Below, piece after piece: positions 12,831-27,029 of a stretch of DNA of 64,000 nt. This stretch comes from Vitis vinifera. Its lineage: Eukaryota > Streptophyta > Magnoliopsida > Vitales > Vitaceae. Under the pieces are notes generated by a model. It did no database searches. It had not been told where the DNA came from and saw only the letters and a list, made by a program, of their open reading frames with translations. The stretch spans positions 1,317,001-1,381,000 of the forward strand of contig NC_081817.1 in the NCBI RefSeq assembly GCF_030704535.1, given 5' to 3'. The position numbers and the translations under genes are program-made. Within the stretch, counting starts at the first letter, position 1. Each line of letters begins with the position of its first letter.

Positions 12831-15800
12831 ATGTCGTGCATCTACAGCAGCTCAATCTCTTCCTTCTCTGCTCTCTCCACTTCCCTCAGATCGAGGTCTC
12901 CTTCTCCTTCAAATTCAAAGCCCAGGATTTACTGTGCCCTTGGAGGTATTGAATTTTCTGTCATATTTGGAATTTGCAATTTTTTTTCTTGACGATTTGT
13001 TTGCTTGCTGAGAAAATGGAGGAAAAGGAAAGGAACTGTAACGTTGACTGCTTTATTTTTGTCGTCTGAGCGTAATTCTGCTGTTTCGCTCAGTTGTGGT
13101 GAATCTTTCTTGTTTAGACAACCAAAGCAGCATTAAATTTGAGATTTTTATTTTACTTTTTGTTTTTTAGTTTTCCAACATTTTTCTCGGTGATCAAACG
13201 GAATGGAGCTTTTTCAATTAGGTTTTTAGAGTACTCTTTGATGACTTTCGTGGTGTAATGGAGTTGCTTGTGCTTCACGGAAGACCAAAGTACGGTTGGA
13301 TAAGAATTCAGCTAATGTTATGCGGAATTTTCAATTATTTAGCTTATTGATCTCGTAATTTCAACCAATAGCCCTGACCATGATTTCATTTTCCAAGCAA
13401 CATAACTGAAGATGAGTCATTGGTTTGAATCAGAAGGAAAAAAAAAAAAAAATCTTATCAGGATTTAATTTTCTCAATCATCCCTTTGCTCTGCCTAAGC
13501 TAAAAGACTTTGAGGGCTGCATTGAAAAGGAGTGTAATGGTGGTTGTGTGTGAGGTTTGAATAATTATTGAATCATTTGCGATCAACTTTGAGATTTTTT
13601 ATTCTAACTAACCAGCTGCCTGATGAAACTTCCTCCTTAAGGCTATGCATTTGGCTTCATTTTGGGAAATTGCAGAAGCTTCTAGTTCAATGAATTGTCC
13701 TTCGTTTGCTGCAGTTTTTTCTTACTTTTGAGTTTCCCATCCAGGGACTGTGGCAGAACCAATAATTATTAATGCTACTGAACCCCTCTTGCTTACTGCT
13801 GTTCGAGGTGAAGATGTTGAAAGACCCCCAGTTTGGCTTATGAGGCAAGCAGGGAGGTACATGAAGGCAGGTTTATGCATCTATGTTTTAACACTACATG
13901 TTGTACATCTGTTCTATGTTTCAATGAGTTTATCATGATTTTCAGCTGGCAAAATATTATTTCAAAATGAAATCAAGTTATACACAAAGGTTGGATCATA
14001 TTGTTGGTGTCATTTTGTATAAATTTACCTTTCACCTCTTTTTGACTTGCAAATCCTCCTTTTCTTTAGTGGTCTGTTGCACTAATTTGGAAGATACTGT
14101 TTTCTCGAGCATGACAATGTGGGCATCTTTTCAAGATATTCTGAACTCAAACCTACCCAAGGAAAGTTAACTGTTATGCCTTGCTAAAATTTGCGTCTTC
14201 AAATTTTACTCCATAACTAGACACCTGAAATCAATCTCATTCTTCCTCCTGTGGAAGAGGGTTTCTATTAGCAATTTGCTTTTTGGTTGCATGCCCTACT
14301 TCACAAATATGCGCATATGCTGATTTTAGTTTGGATCTCATTATTGAGTCTTTCTTATTGCAGAGTTACCAAATCATATGTGAGAAGTATCCTTCATTTC
14401 GTGAAAGATCAGAAAATGTTGATCTTGTTGTGGAAATTTCTCTGCAGCCATGGAAAGTTTTTAAACCTGATGGGGTAAGACATCTTGCTAGGATTCATTC
14501 TTATATTTTGACTTGTGGGAGCTTCATGTTGTGATTTGTATGTCTAACTCCATGTTCCTCGTATTTATAGTCATATTAAAAAATAAATATTAGAAAGAAC
14601 TTTATAGTCATATTAAACAATAAATATTAGAAAGAACATCCTTCTGCAGTGCATATCTGTCAGCAAGCTGAGTATGAGCTCAGTATGTGGACAACAAATT
14701 TACCATGATTTTATTTCCTGTTACTTCTATGAGCCTTTTATTTGCTATCTCTTTTCTGATTTCTGTCATATTGATCAATTTGGCAGGTTATTTTATTCTC
14801 AGACATCCTTACCCCTCTTTCGGGGATGAATATACCTTTTGACATCATAAAAGGTAAAGGTCCTGTCATATTCAATCCTTTGCGCACAGCTGATGATGTT
14901 GAACAAGTAAGAGAATTTGTTCCTGAGGATTCAGTTCCATATGTTGGGGAAGCATTGACAATCTTGAGAAAAGAGGTTTTGCTCGCACGTCTCCTCTTTA
15001 ATTTTCTGTCTTGAATTTCTTTTCTTGTTCATTTATCCTATTCCCTCTTTTGTGAACCTCCTAGTTTGATCAAATCTAACGTGGTCAGATATTGTTGGTC
15101 CTTTTTTATATGACTCGAAGTATTCAAACTTCTTAGGCTGAAGCCATGAATGGATTGTACAAACTTTGAAAAGGACTCCTGACCTTCCTCTTCTCTACAG
15201 TATATGGATTCCAAACAATAGGATCAAACTTGCTTTCAGTCAACCATCTGAATAGAAGACATAGAGGATGCTTCATATGGTGCCTGAGGAAACTTAAAAT
15301 CTTGAGAAGAAACGAACCTGATCTTTCTCACATAATTATCGTTTTATCAACCTTCATTTATTCTTTGCCAAACTGTGTGAGAATCCCTTACATGCTTCTA
15401 ATCTCAACAAGTATGTTTCACTTTCAGTTTACACTACATGAATGCAGGTAAGACAAACCGATCTTGCCATGTACATTTATGTGCCTAAATAGTAACTACC
15501 TTTTTTAATCAGATGAATAGTAACCATCTTCATAACTCACTTGACCTTAACACCTTTGGCTTGCTTCATTTCTCACTGTCCAGTGTAATGTTTCTATGAT
15601 TGAGATGATATTTTACATCTCAATTTTGCAAATTTGAAGTTATTATCTTAGAAACTTTGATGAAACTTAAGATTTTATTCGTGCATTTGATGTTTTTATA
15701 CCTTGCCCTAGTATTTAGACTTTGGATGTGTTCACTCATAACTTTACTCCGTCAGGTGGATAATGCAGCAGCAGTGCTGGGTTTTGTTGGGGCCCCCTTT

Positions 15801-16961
15801 ACGCTGGCATCATATGTGGTTGAAGGTGGTTCATCAAAGCATTTCTCCAAAATAAAGAGACTAGCTTTCTCTCAACCCAAGGTAATGCAGAACTATGTGT
15901 CTCTAGCTTTATGGGACCTATCAATTGTACAAGATTCTGGAAATAGATTCTAGAGAACCAACCTACACACTTAGCCTCGGTCTTTTACTTCAGAGTTAGC
16001 GAGTGAGAATTTATTTTGATAAATTGGTTATCATCTTGAAAATTTGATCATCTCATTTCTGAACACCTTTGTGTAACCATACATTGTAAGAGTTCCTGAA
16101 ATATATATGTCATAGTTAAGTCTTAAGATACATTGGGAGCCTGCAGTTGTTTCAAAATTCCAATCTGGATGGTCCGATAAATGTTCCCTCAAGTTTAACG
16201 GGTGGGAGTCCATAGTTATATGTTCGATGTGCAAAGATTACTGCTGAAATGTGATTAGGTAGCAGTGTGAATCCTAGATTGTTTACTAGATTATATGTTA
16301 TTTTCTTTTCGACTGTATAGGGAATATGTTGAATCATGGACGAAATGAACCTCTGTGAGATGATCAGATTCAGACATGATTTGCCATTCCTTCTGCCTTC
16401 CTCTCAATGATACCACATTTTACAAGCCTTGCAATATTCTTGCAGGTTCTCCATGCACTTCTTCAGAAATTCACAACCTCCATGGCAAAGTACATTCAGT
16501 ACCAAGCTGACAATGGAGCTCAAGCTGTTCAGATCTTCGACTCCTGGGCAACAGAACTTAGCCCAGTAGACTTTGAGGAGTTCAGCCTGCCTTACTTAAA
16601 GCAGATTGTGGATTCTGTGAAACAAACCCATCCAAATCTCCCTCTAATTCTCTACGCAAGCGGGTCTGGGGGCTTGCTCGAGAGGCTACCTTTGACAGGT
16701 GTTGATGTAGTGAGCTTGGATTGGACAGTTGACATGGCTGAAGGCCGGCGGAGACTGGGAACCGATGTGGCCGTTCAGGGCAATATAGATCCCGGCGTTC
16801 TATTTGGTTCAAAAGAGTTCATCACCAACCGGATAAACGACACAGTGAGGAAAGCTGGTAAAGGGAAACACATTTTGAATCTTGGCCATGGAATTGTGGT
16901 AGGTACACCAGAAGAGAATGTTGCTCATTTCTTTGAAGTAGCTAGAGGAATCAGATACTAG
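12831..16961 (+). CDS. HEME2: Uroporphyrinogen III decarboxylase, chloroplastic (EC 4.1.1.37)
   Basis: Removes the four acetate carboxyls of uroporphyrinogen III to give coproporphyrinogen III in the plastid heme and chlorophyll pathway. Six exons give 392 residues: 12831-12945, 13745-13866, 14364-14474, 14787-14975, 15756-15881, 16446-16961. The Ser-rich first 38 residues look like a transit peptide. Family signatures are present: [14 protein letters not shown] (residues 65-78), the [15 protein letters not shown] block with the catalytic Asp at about residue 122, [23 protein letters not shown] and ILNLGHGI. The length is near that of Arabidopsis HEME2 (394). The exon 2 donor is GC, not GT (AAG/GCAGGT), and no GT donor keeps the frame. 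The product is near certain; whether it is HEME1- or HEME2-like is inferred from length and neighbours. Confidence 0.97.
13867..14363 (+). other. GC-AG intron in the decarboxylase gene
   Basis: The conserved protein stretch RYMK/SYQ requires exon 2 to stop at 13866 and exon 3 to start at 14364. The intron therefore begins GCAGGT and ends TTGCAG. The nearest GT donor, four bases on at 13871, shifts the frame with every nearby acceptor I tried. GC-AG is the commonest rare class of spliceosomal intron. Confidence 0.9.
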
Positions 16962-18840
16962 ACCCAGATCCAGGTTTTTTTTCCTTTGATGCTAAATTGA
17001 ATTTCATGTACTATTGGTTTTGTTTAACCTCTTGTTTCAATTGTTGTACTACTTTAGAGGGCTGCTTCAAAGTAGAGAAAGAATACTAAATGCGATTCTG
17101 TAGACAGGTCTATCGTCTTACCCTTAATTTTATTTTATCTTCTTTTCTGTCCTGGGAATCTGATTTATTCTTCGGTACTTTCAAATTTTATAATTTTTTA
17201 GGGTGTCAGTTTTGTCACGATAATAAATTTTACAATTTTTATGATAAATATATTTTTTTATATAAAAATTATGTGTAAAAAATAGAAAATGAAAAATGGA
17301 AAAAAAAAAAAAAAAACCGGTCTTATTGTAATTCTTGAGTTTGGGTTAGACTTAATTGTCCATGTCATAATCGCATCAGTCCTTATAACCCATTTAATAA
17401 CTTGTCATGTTGATATACGTTTATGTCTCGTTTAATACCTATGGGTTTATTGATTTTAAATGTTTAAAAATTAAAAATATTTTTTAAATTATAAATATTT
17501 TATAGGTAAAAAATTATTTTAAATAATTCATTCAAGTAAAATTTTATATATTTTATTATAAAGATTAAAAATATTTTATAATTTAAATATTAAATAGTAT
17601 TATAAATAAGAATAATTTTGAATAGAGTACAAAATTTTTAAGAAATTTTGCATTTTAAGTGTATAATATCTTAATAAAGAAAATAAAACTATCTTATTTT
17701 ATCCAGATCCTTCCTATCTGTTTATTTATTATTTTCTTAAAAGAAATTAAAAAAAAAAAAAAATGGGCCAAATGCATTAAAAAAAACCATGGGCCAAGGG
17801 GAATTTTTGAAAATAAAATAAAAATAATAACAAAATGAGATAAGGACATATCACCATTGGGACCCACCTCTGCCTACCCCAAAACGATAGACTGGTAAAA
17901 TAAAATAATAAAATAAATATTACGATTTTTTAGGGCTCCCGTGGTCCTTGGTGTCAGCTTGCGGACGTGTGGCATCCATCTATATGTACTCAACAGAAGT
18001 AGGTTTGTTGGGGACAGCTTATGTGGGCCCCACTGGGCCCTCAAGGTTCTTTTCCTGGGCTCTCATGGTGGTCCAATTTTTTTATGCATTTAACACCGCC
18101 CAAAATAGCGTGCAATCGGGTGGAGGCGGTCTCACCGTAACTTACGGTAGGCAAAAAATAAAATAAAATATCACAAATTTTTAATTGATGATTTTAAGAA
18201 AGATTATTCAGGCCAGAATGCCAAAATAATCCTTATTTAACTTGTCAAAAATATCTTTTATTTTTTTAAGAAAAAAAAAATTTCCTATAAAATCTTAGAA
18301 GTTTTTGTAAAGTATATTTTTGTTAAAAAAATATTTTGTATTTCCTTTTTCTAATTTTCAGTTATTTAATGTAAGTCATATTTAAAAAAAAAAATAAGAG
18401 TTTGTTTAATTACGTAATTTAAAAATATTTTTTTATTTAAAAATAAAAGTATATTTTTAAAATTTCTTAATATTATTTAACCATTATTTTTTTGAAAATT
18501 ATTTTTTAAAAATAAAATAAAATAAAATAAAATAAAATTTTAGATAATAAAGAGTTTTTTTCACTCGGTCTTAAAAACAAAAGAAAAATATAGGCCCATT
18601 AGATTCATTTGATCGCATTTTTTAAAATTTGTTTTTAAAAAACAGGTTCAATGAACCTTAAATTGTTAAAATATGATTTTAATATATTTTATGATAAGAA
18701 TGACAAAACAAACTTGCTTTAAAATAAAATAATTCGGTAGTCAAAATAGTTCAATTTTGGATGCATTTAAATTAGGGCTCTTCGAGAAGTCTTTGCCGTA
18801 ATACGGACATAAATACAAAGTAGTGGTGGGTGGGAACATT
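16962..18840. other. Intergenic stretch, no gene seen
   Basis: The decarboxylase 3' UTR probably ends near 17,150. The rest is AT-rich with A/T homopolymers. A less AT-rich island at 17,850-18,150 contains GTGGGCCCCACTGGGCCC, which includes the TGGGCC/GGGCCCA type of box common in plant promoters. It lies about 750 bases before the proposed kinase transcript, so its role is open. No open frame here has family resemblance. Confidence 0.6.
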
Positions 18841-18849
18841 TTAGCCAGC

Positions 18850-20657
18850 TGTCGCGATTCATTGGCAGAGGAAGCCGGGTGCAGTGTTCACAAACGTCTT
18901 CGATCACAGAGGACATACTCTCGACGACACCACCACCCCAATTATAATCTCGTTCAGTGAATCAGTGTACATCTCTTATTTCGCTTCGTCTTTCCTCTCT
19001 CTTCTCCAACGGTTCGATCCGGCTCAGCATCCTCTCTTCGAAGGTAATCTACTTCCGCCATTTCCTCTGATTTCGATCTTCTTCTCCTTTTTCTCTGTAG
19101 CTTTTTGTTGATAACTCAATGATCTGTTCGATTGTTTTTTTTTTTTTTTGGAAAATTTGCTTTTGGAACCAGTTTGTTCTGTGAATTCGTGTTTGTGCTC
19201 TGTTCTTTTATTTTTGTTTGGAATTTTTGGTGATGATTTTTTGCATAAGCATTTAAATTTTAGTTTTGTGACATTCTGCGGCTGAATTTGGACCATTTTT
19301 TAATAGTATGTGTTTGGAATTGTAAATCTGGACCTTGATCTGCTTGTTTGGTTCGTTTCTCTTGAAAGGAGTTTTATGGAATTGGTTTTAGGAAACAGAA
19401 AGAGAAAACATCAAGGCCAATTTCGTGGTTTTCGTCTAGTTTGCCTCTCTGTAATTTGTTGGTTGTGCTTGAAAAAGAATTGTTTTTGGAAAACAAGTGG
19501 ACAGATGAGATTTTGAGATGTTTTTTGATTAGTTTTAAGAGGATTTTTCGGTTGGTCCAGCCCTACCCCAATTATTGTTGCTAGTATAATTTGAAATTAG
19601 TTACTTCCATTTTGGGGAGGAAATCGGCCTGTTAGAAAATTCTGTTGTGTTATTCATTACTTTACTACAGGGTCTGGAACATGCACATGCAAGCTCAAAC
19701 GGAGATAATATTATCTTGTTTGTCATTATATTTAATTTAGGGCCATGTAGATTCAATCCTATGTGGTCCTGGAACATGCTCAGGAATATTTCTGCATATA
19801 CATGGATATGCACCATGATTTGATCTTCAGGAGTTTTTATGTCTCATGTCATATAAAGAGTGTGTCCACATCCACAATTGATAGATAAATTTTCATTTTT
19901 GGAAACATATGTTTAACAATTATTTGTAATACTAAAGTATCTTGTTCTTATATCACTGTTTGATTTCTTCTTAGATTGTAGAATATTTAAACAACATGTT
20001 AATTTCTGAACTTTCATTGTCTGTTTGCATGGGGGTTTTGTAACATAGGCTTCCCAAAAAAGTTTTTCTGTAATTGGTTGACTAAACGGTAAAAAGTGTA
20101 GAGAGAAAGCAATTATTGGGTTGGGCATCTTATTGAACTTCCTTTCTTGTTTTCTATTATTCACTGAATCATGATTCCAATATTTGTTTCTCTCTTTCAA
20201 ACATATGCATTGATTTTTTGTTCATTTGTTCGGATTCATCTCCCATTAATGATTTGCTAATTGACTTACTTTTTGCTTGTCTCTTGATCTTTAGTGCAAA
20301 AGCTCAACACTTCCCCTTTTATATTGGCCTGCATCATTGAATGCAAAAACCAGGGAATGCAGAAAGATGTGTGTGAATGCTGGGAATTGCTGCTCTGAAG
20401 CCCATGAGATCCTATCTCCCTTGGGGCATCCTTTGTTCATCCTTGATGAGGTTGGCCACGCATCACAGAGCACATTTGAGCTATATGCCCGAATGCACAT
20501 TGAAACCACAAGTTGTAGCATCTCTCTCGTGTTGAATCGTGACCTTGTTGAAGACGGTTGAATTTCTAGATTTTAATTACTCCTTCCTCGCGAATAACAT
20601 ATTTCATACTAGAAGGAGAACATATTAAGCACAGTGTCTTAGATTTTATAATTTAGA
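18850..20657 (+). promoter_or_regulatory. Putative leader of the CIPK gene with a 1.25-kb leader intron and several upstream ORFs
   Basis: A C/T-rich stretch at about 18,850-19,043 ends in a good donor (GAAG/GTAATC), and a pyrimidine-rich acceptor (TTGATCTTTAG) lies at 20,294. Joining them gives a spliced 5' leader ahead of the uninterrupted kinase frame at 20,658. The second leader part would contain upstream ATGs at 20,341 (11 codons), 20,356 (13 codons) and 20,367 (64 codons, to 20,561). These could lower translation of the kinase. A transcript start nearer the kinase is the alternative. Confidence 0.4.
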
Positions 20658-22052
20658 ATGGAAAATAAGGGGAATGTGCTGATGCAAAGGTATGATGTCG
20701 GGAGATTGCTAGGCCAAGGAAACTTTGCTAAGGTTTACTATGGAAGGGATCTAAAAACTGGCCAGAGTGTAGCCATTAAGGTGATCGACAAAGAAAAGAT
20801 TTTTAAAGTGGGGCTAATTGATCAGACCAAGAGGGAGATATCTGTTATGAAGCTTGTAAAACACCCTAATGTCATTCAGTTTTACGAGGTCATGGCCACC
20901 AAAACCAAGATTTACTTTGTTATGGAATATGCCAAAGGTGGTGAGCTGTTTAACAAGGTAGCCAAAGGAAGGCTCATGGAGGATTTTGCAAGGAATTATT
21001 TTCAACAGTTGATCAGTGCCGTTGACTTTTGCCACAGCAGAGGTGTTTATCACCGGGATTTGAAACCAGAAAACCTATTGCTGGACGAGAATGGAGTTCT
21101 GAAGGTGACAGATTTTGGGTTGAGTGCCCTTGCAGAATCGAAGCATCAAGATGGATTACTCCACACAACTTGTGGAACCCCTGCTTATGTAGCGCCAGAA
21201 GTGATAAATAGAAAAGGGTATGATGGGGCCAAAGCTGACATCTGGTCTTGTGGGGTGATCTTATTTGTTCTTCTGGCTGGGTATCTCCCATTCCATGATT
21301 CAAATCTAATGGAGATGTATAGGAAGATAGGCAAGGCAGATTATAAATGCCCCAATTGGTTCCCATCTGAAGTGCGCAGGTTGCTGTCAAAAATCCTTGA
21401 CCCAAACCCTAATACTAGGATTTCCATTGCAAAAATAATGGTAAATCCCTGGTTTAGGAGAGGGTTCATCCCCAAGCCTTTGAAAACTAAAACAGAAGTC
21501 AAGGATTTAGATCCACTGGGCACAGATACAGTTTTTGGCCCTTGTGAGAATAACAGTGCTGCTGCCGGAGAGATGAAAGAGTTGTCGAAACCTACCCAGC
21601 CTACCAATTTGAATGCATTTGATATCATCTCTCTTTCTACGGGGTTTGACTTGTCTGGTTTGTTTGCAACCAATGACCAAAAGAAAGAAGTACAATTTAC
21701 ATCCAGGCAGCCCGCCACAGCTATCATATCTAAACTGGAGGAGATTGCTAGGCGCCTAAGACTGAAAATTAAAAAGAAGGATGGAGGATTGTTGAAATTG
21801 GAGGGATCAGTGGAAGGTAGAAAGGGGCCATTGTCCATTGATGCTGAAATATTTGAGTTTACTTCGTCTTTTCATTTGGTGGAAATGAAGAAGTCCAGTG
21901 GTGATACTTTGGAATATCAGAAGATACTGAGACAGGAGATAAGGCCAGCACTCAAGGACATTGTTTGGGCTTGGCAAGGTGAGCAGCAACAGCAGCAGCA
22001 ACAACAACAACAACAAGAACCATATCAAGAACTGCAGGTTCATTCTTCTTGA
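20658..22052 (+). CDS. CBL-interacting protein kinase (CIPK / SnRK3 family), intronless clade
   Basis: Ser/Thr kinase activated by calcineurin-B-like calcium sensors; it phosphorylates targets such as ion transporters. A single exon encodes 464 residues. Kinase features in order: glycine loop [13 protein letters not shown] (residues 17-29), ATP lysine K41, catalytic HRDLKPEN (132-139), DFG (152-154), activation loop, [10 protein letters not shown] (172-181). The C-terminal regulatory part has the NAF motif [12 protein letters not shown] (319-330), which binds CBL, followed by the phosphatase-interaction region ([14 protein letters not shown]). Lack of introns places it in the intron-poor CIPK clade; by eye it is close to Arabidopsis CIPK2 and its relatives, but I cannot assign a number. 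Odd point: the C terminus carries a glutamine run (about 11 Q, CAG/CAA at about 21,984-22,015). The start fits the MENK start of CIPK2. Confidence 0.95.
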   Translation: MENKGNVLMQRYDVGRLLGQGNFAKVYYGRDLKTGQSVAIKVIDKEKIFKVGLIDQTKREISVMKLVKHPNVIQFYEVMATKTKIYFVMEYAKGGELFNKVAKGRLMEDFARNYFQQLISAVDFCHSRGVYHRDLKPENLLLDENGVLKVTDFGLSALAESKHQDGLLHTTCGTPAYVAPEVINRKGYDGAKADIWSCGVILFVLLAGYLPFHDSNLMEMYRKIGKADYKCPNWFPSEVRRLLSKILDPNPNTRISIAKIMVNPWFRRGFIPKPLKTKTEVKDLDPLGTDTVFGPCENNSAAAGEMKELSKPTQPTNLNAFDIISLSTGFDLSGLFATNDQKKEVQFTSRQPATAIISKLEEIARRLRLKIKKKDGGLLKLEGSVEGRKGPLSIDAEIFEFTSSFHLVEMKKSSGDTLEYQKILRQEIRPALKDIVWAWQGEQQQQQQQQQQQEPYQELQVHSS

Positions 22053-22314
22053 GTGTAGCCGTTATAAGTTTTCCTATATTTTTTGAGGTGTCTTTTCTTT
22101 ATTTGTAAATTGCTTGGTGTGTAATGACTGTGGCAGTCATATTACAATCTATGTGAACATGTTTAGCATGTGTGCTTGAAGGCTAAATGTTATTGGACGT
22201 AGTTAACTGTGAGGTTCCTCACTGGCTTTTATCAATGTTTTCTTCTTATATGGCTTGTTTCTTTGTAACAATTTTGCATCAGTACTTTGTTAGTTTAGGT
22301 TTTTTTCCCCCTAA

Positions 22315-22390
22315 ACTCAAACCTGGAACCTCCCACAACCTCATCCCAATCCCTTGCCACTTGAGCTGGGCTTCAAGGCCACCTTTGTTT
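22315..22390 (-). repeat. tRNA-derived SINE fragment (Au-SINE-like)
   Basis: Read on the minus strand it has an A-box-like GCTCAAGTGGCAAGGG, then GTGGGAGGTTCCAGGTTTGAG with a B-box-like core, then a G/A-rich end (GGGGGAAAAAA). The same order occurs in the + strand fragment at 23.42 kb. The two are therefore independent copies of one SINE family lying downstream of the kinase gene. Confidence 0.6.
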
Positions 22391-23300
22391 TTTTCTTCCA
22401 TTATGGCCGATGACTGGTATAGGAAACTCCTTTGTACCTCGATTAGGAGCCTCACATATTACTCATACCCAAGGAAGAATAGAAATGTATCAACCTTCTT
22501 ATCCTTCAAGTTAGCACATAGTAGATCTCAAAGCTGCCACATGTCCAAGGTAATGTCAAATGACCCACATAATATTTTAGTCATCTTATTCATGGAAAAT
22601 CAGATAAGGCACTGCATTACTTTCTCACCATCCAGAGAATTCCTCTTTTTAAAGTTGTATTAGGACACAACATGATGCCAAGTCCGAATCTGATATGACA
22701 TTCCTACATTGTATGCAATTTATCCAATCATTTTAATGCTAGCTTGCCATTCCTATGTTCCATGAACACCAAGTAACCATGGTATCCCCTTCTCATGGGG
22801 CCCACCTGTAGCTCATAACTGATTTGAGAATGACTCCTAGGTGAGAGCGTAGCCTCACTATTGCTCAAGCATCTACTTGATAACATTGACGCGGTGGCAC
22901 CAAGTTGGTGCCTTGACAGCAACTACAGATTCCATTTCCTGGGTCATGCCCATTGTTCTTGTATGTATTAAGCCAACTCTTTTGGACTAGATAGATTGTT
23001 CATAGCATTTTCTGTAAAATCTTATGTTAAGTTGCCCTTCTTTTGGAGTTGGCAATCCACACACCTCACCCATGGGCTTCCCATCCTCAGTTCTTTGGGA
23101 AAAATCCAATTCTTGCTTTCTGTCTGTCTGTAATCTCGGAGAGTTTCATTTGCAACTTGCAATGATAAGCTGATTTTTTCAAGTTTTACAATATTTTATT
23201 CGCCAGCTGTTCTAGGATTGCCACTTGCTAGACTGGTACATAGAGATAGTCGTTGGCTGTATTAATAAAAAGGAGGTGGTAAATCGCACATGGTGCTGTT
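22391..23300. other. Intergenic stretch, no gene seen
   Basis: Moderate base composition, no open frame with family resemblance and no splice-consistent exon chain. It may include unannotated repeat DNA. The kinase 3' UTR probably ends before 22,250. Confidence 0.4.
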
Positions 23301-23310
23301 AAGCATTAGA

Positions 23311-23330
23311 GTAGTAGTAGTAGTAGTAGT
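23311..23330. repeat. (GTA)n microsatellite
   Basis: Nearly seven GTA units in intergenic DNA, just before the first permease-upstream repeat copy. Confidence 0.85.
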
Positions 23331-23419
23331 GTGGGACTCTATAAGATATGTGTTAAATATCTTTAAAGGTTGGATCTTTTGATGCTCTTAGCCAACAAAC
23401 ATGAAGAGACGCAGTACAA

Positions 23420-23518
23420 CTTGCCCTCGAGGCCCCCGGCTCAAGTGGTAAAAGGTTGAAAGGGTTCGTGGGAGGTTCCAAAGTTCGAGGGACAAAAGAG
23501 AGAGAGAGAGAGAGAGAT
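23420..23518 (+). repeat. tRNA-derived SINE fragment followed by (GA)n
   Basis: A-box-like GGCTCAAGTGGTAAAAGG at about 23,439, then GTGGGAGGTTCC, then a B-box-like AAGTTCGAGGGAC. A GA dinucleotide run (about 23,497-23,518) follows. Comparison with the other two copies of the host repeat shows the SINE as an insertion before a pre-existing CAAAAGAGA. Only the tRNA-related head is evident. Confidence 0.65.
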
Positions 23519-24299
23519 GAAACAACTTGTACTTGCACCTCACATCATCTTTCACTAACAAAAGCTAGACCCTTGTCTTGCTTTCGCCCACACAACGTAA
23601 AGTAGCTACAAGACCTCTCATCTCTTGAGGACCGTCTAAAAGTCCTCCCAAGACATATAAAATATGCCTATGCCTCTTATTGCTCCTGTTATTTGATCTT
23701 ATTGTGCCATCATTGGAACTGGATTTCTTTTTCCATTTCTTTGTTCAAAGTAGGTTAGGATTCACTGAGACCCCCTTTTAGGATTAAGGAATAACGGCAT
23801 TTTTTAAGGATTTAAGTATGCCAAGCAACATTAATTAAAGCCTTAATCGGAAGTTCATATAATAATAAAGCCGACATCTAGATGCCACTAGATGACATTT
23901 CTGCAAGTGGGTGAACTCTTGTCTAGCCAATCACTAGATTTTGGATTTGTTTCAATGGGGTTCTAAGAGTTAGAAGCTCTTTTTTTAACTTTTTGAATTA
24001 AGAGGACTAATTTTATTCTCCATTTTTTATAAATAAATTCAAATGTAAAAATAAAATAAAATAAAATTACTCGCCTTTTCATCTCCGTTCCCACCCCACC
24101 CACCTAAACCCTAACCCTACCTCTAGATTTTCTCTCTTTCATCTTCCTTTTTTCCTTCCTTATCCTCTCTTTCCTTTTTCGTTAAAAAGAACAATGAAGA
24201 AAGAAGATGAAGGAAAAGAGAGAAAAAGGAAAGGGGAGGGGATTATTTATTTATTTATTAAAAATGATGAAAAGGAAATAGATATACGTAGGGCACTTA

Positions 24300-24665
24300 A
24301 GAGCTTGTTTGATAATTATTTTTTAAATTAATTTTAAAAAATAATTTTGAAGAATTATTTTATAATGATTTATAAAACAAAAGTCTATTTAAAAATTAAA
24401 AATCTTTTTAATTTGTTTTTTGTGTTTTAAAATACATAATTTAAAAAAAAAATTGTATGTAGTATTTTGTTCTTAATCATTATTCATATTTGTATCATTA
24501 TTTTCTAAAAAAAAATTTAAAAAATGAGTGAAAATAATTTATATATTCTTTGAAAATACCATATATTTTTTTTCATTTTAAGAACAAAACTATTTTTTCA
24601 ATTTTTTGGTTGTTAAAAGTGTTTTTATTTTTTATTTTTATTAAAATAAAAAATTATTTTCCATG
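24300..24665. repeat. MITE-like AT-rich insertion in repeat copy R1
   Basis: Starts AGAGCTTGTTTGATAATTAT and shares the word order of the element at 34.5 kb (AAAACAAAAGTCTATTT, AAATCTTTTTAA, GTATTTTGTTCTTAATCATTAT). The right end is unclear. It separates the two homologous parts of copy R1. Confidence 0.45.
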
Positions 24666-25000
24666 GTGTAACATTCCCACCATTCCCCCAATCTTTGTTT
24701 TATATAAAAAAAAGGTATACGTAAATACCATTTCTTTTATTTCTCTTCCACCTTCTTCCAAAAGGTATTTCTAGTTTGCATGGTCCAATCATTAATTAGG
24801 TAGGTCGCTAGTATAGTTCCCTATCACGATTCTGCTATTTCAATAATTTTACCGGAATATAGGAGGAATCCCTTGGATAGGTAGAAATATAAAAAGTAAG
24901 CACGATTTTGAACACTTTGTTTATTTATGTACAAAGTAATAAACATTCTAATTGGATTAATATCAACAATGGATTGAATCATTTTTCAGTCATTCATTCA

Positions 25001-27000
<2,000 letters not shown>

Positions 27001-27029
27001 TAAAATACTTTTATTAAAAATTTCCTTTA

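Noticed and set aside
21013-21838. Antisense frames of 130-165 codons inside the kinase gene
   Set aside because: They shadow the conserved kinase reading frame and have no domain resemblance.
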